From positions 1 through 64,000 of the forward strand of contig JANSYS010000009.1 of NCBI GenBank assembly GCA_024742275.1: 64,000 bases of DNA. Direction: 5' to 3'. Positions 63,013 through 64,000 of the stretch are shown piece after piece. The translations under genes were made by a program, and so were the position numbers. The notes beneath the pieces are model-generated. The model ran no database searches. It saw only the letters and a list, made by a program, of their open reading frames with translations, and was not told the origin of the DNA. Every line of letters starts with the position of its first letter. Position 1 is the first letter of the stretch. The stretch is from Alphaproteobacteria bacterium. GTDB lineage: Bacteria; Pseudomonadota; Alphaproteobacteria; Thalassobaculales; Thalassobaculaceae.

Positions 63013-64000
63013 ACGCCTCGTCGCGCGGCCCGGTCGTTGGATGGTGCCTCTACGACTGGGCGAACTCCGCCTTTCCGACGGTGATCTCCACCTTCGTTTT
63101 CGCGGCCTATTTCACCAAGGGCGTGGCGCCGGACGAGACCACGGGGACGTTTCTGTGGGGCAATGCCACGGCGATCGCCGCGGTCTGCATCGCCGTCCTC
63201 AGCCCGATCCTGGGAGCCGTGGCCGACCGGACCGGCCGGCGAAAGCCGTGGCTTCTCGGGTTCACATGGCTCTGTATTCTGGCCACGGCGTGTCTGTGGA
63301 CGGTGGAACCGGATCCGAGCTTCGTCACCCGCGCGTTGGCGCTGGTGATCGTCGCCACCATCGGCTTCGAGTTCGCCACCGTCTTCTACAACGCCATGTT
63401 GCCGGAGGTTGCCGCTCCGGAGCGGCTCGGCCGGGTGAGCGGCCTCGGCTGGGGGCTCGGCTATCTCGGCGGGCTCTCCTGCCTCGTGGTGGCGCTGTTC
63501 GCGCTGATCCAGACCGACACACCGCCCTTCGGGTTCGACCCGGACATGGCGGAGCCGGTGCGGGCGACTGCGTTGCTCGTGGCGGTTTGGTTCGCGCTGT
63601 TCTCGCTACCGACTTTCCTGATGGTACCGGAATCGCGGCAGGGTGAGCGCGAACCCCTTGGAGAGGCGGTGAAAGACGGCTTGAAGCGGATCTGGGCGAC
63701 GCTGCGTCGGCTCCGCTGGTCGCAGCCGGTGACCCGTTTCCTGGTGGCGCGCATGTTCTACGCCGACGGGCTGACCACATTGTTCACTTTCGGCGGGATC
63801 TATGCCGCCGGCACGTTCGGCATGGATTTCGACGAGATCATCCTGTTCGGCATCGCGCTCAACGTGACGGCAGGCCTGGGCGCTGTCGCGTTCGGTTGGA
63901 TCGACGACCGGATCGGTTCGAAACGCACGATCCTCTTGGCGCTGGTCGGTCTCGTGACCTTCGGCACCGCGGCGCTCCTGGCGCCGGACAAGACCTGGTT
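63009..64000 (+). CDS. Atg22/UMF1-like MFS transporter, N-terminal part (runs off window)
   Basis: 330 codons are visible with no stop. The start WCLYDWANSAFPTVISTFVFAAYF near 12-35 is the hallmark of the Atg22-like (UMF1) branch of the major facilitator superfamily. The A-loop reads ADRTGRRKPWLL near 75-86. About eight spans are present, with a cytoplasmic loop near 210-235 (ESRQGEREPLGEAVKDGLKR). The ATG at 63009 overlaps the previous stop by 4 bases. Fungal Atg22 effluxes vacuolar amino acids; bacterial substrates are unknown. Linkage to glutamate dehydrogenase hints at amino-acid export but this is inference. Confidence 0.88.
   Translation, partial: MNASSRGPVVGWCLYDWANSAFPTVISTFVFAAYFTKGVAPDETTGTFLWGNATAIAAVCIAVLSPILGAVADRTGRRKPWLLGFTWLCILATACLWTVEPDPSFVTRALALVIVATIGFEFATVFYNAMLPEVAAPERLGRVSGLGWGLGYLGGLSCLVVALFALIQTDTPPFGFDPDMAEPVRATALLVAVWFALFSLPTFLMVPESRQGEREPLGEAVKDGLKRIWATLRRLRWSQPVTRFLVARMFYADGLTTLFTFGGIYAAGTFGMDFDEIILFGIALNVTAGLGAVAFGWIDDRIGSKRTILLALVGLVTFGTAALLAPDKTW

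Overview
The window reads as high-GC chromosomal DNA from a free-living alphaproteobacterium. Rhodospirillales or a close relative is the most likely group; the genus cannot be set from sequence alone. The evidence is a large NAD-dependent glutamate dehydrogenase (about 1640 aa), a DUF1134 secreted protein, the FtsK-LolA pair, the CnoX-like/LON-domain/Trm112/DUF971 run, the GlnK-AmtB pair, the sdhCDAB operon and a chorismate mutase-HisC-TyrC operon. There is no phage, IS element or CRISPR array, and the only RNA gene seen is one tRNA-Gly(GCC).

Left part (1-11.4 kb): the 5' end of malate dehydrogenase, a phasin-like gene behind an FNR/FixK-type box, a co-directional pgk-pckA pair, a methyltransferase, and a four-gene oligopeptide-type ABC importer operon (fused double ATPase, binding protein, two permeases).

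A compact envelope-glycan locus fills 11.4-22.1 kb. Seven leftward genes, mostly joined by 4-base stop/start overlaps, encode four glycosyltransferases, a histidine phosphatase, a polysaccharide deacetylase and a small membrane protein. Divergent from them run an 879-aa ABC exporter with a degenerate, internally duplicated nucleotide-binding half, a stand-alone cyclic-nucleotide-binding protein and a small methyltransferase. This is the best candidate for an undescribed system in the window.

The middle (22.2-43.1 kb) is mostly metabolic: exonuclease III, an FAH-family hydrolase, a class I amidotransferase, a fatty-acid-hydroxylase family protein, DUF1134, Phe/Tyr biosynthesis, a solute-binding-like protein without a signal peptide, sdhCDAB with a strong terminator, an enolase-superfamily enzyme, glyoxalase II, a GST, two transport or secreted proteins and a RidA protein. 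The largest gene-poor gap (31.9-32.9 kb), upstream of sdhC, holds an AT-rich segment with DnaA-box-like sites.

The right part (43.1-64 kb) begins with a 436-base AT-rich island and a small SpoIIAA-like gene. It then carries lolA, ftsK, amtB-glnK, a UbiH-type monooxygenase, the thioredoxin/LON/Trm112/DUF971 operon, a prolyl-tRNA editing protein and tRNA-Gly. Next to the tRNA is a small accessory-looking block: an unknown protein, then an HTH regulator and a GNAT-like gene whose 3' ends overlap by 80 bases. The promoters of these last two share the same palindrome (CTATCRA-N3-TTGATAG), which points to a regulator/operator pair. The window closes with the large glutamate dehydrogenase, a second SpoIIAA-like protein and the start of an Atg22-like MFS transporter that runs off the end.
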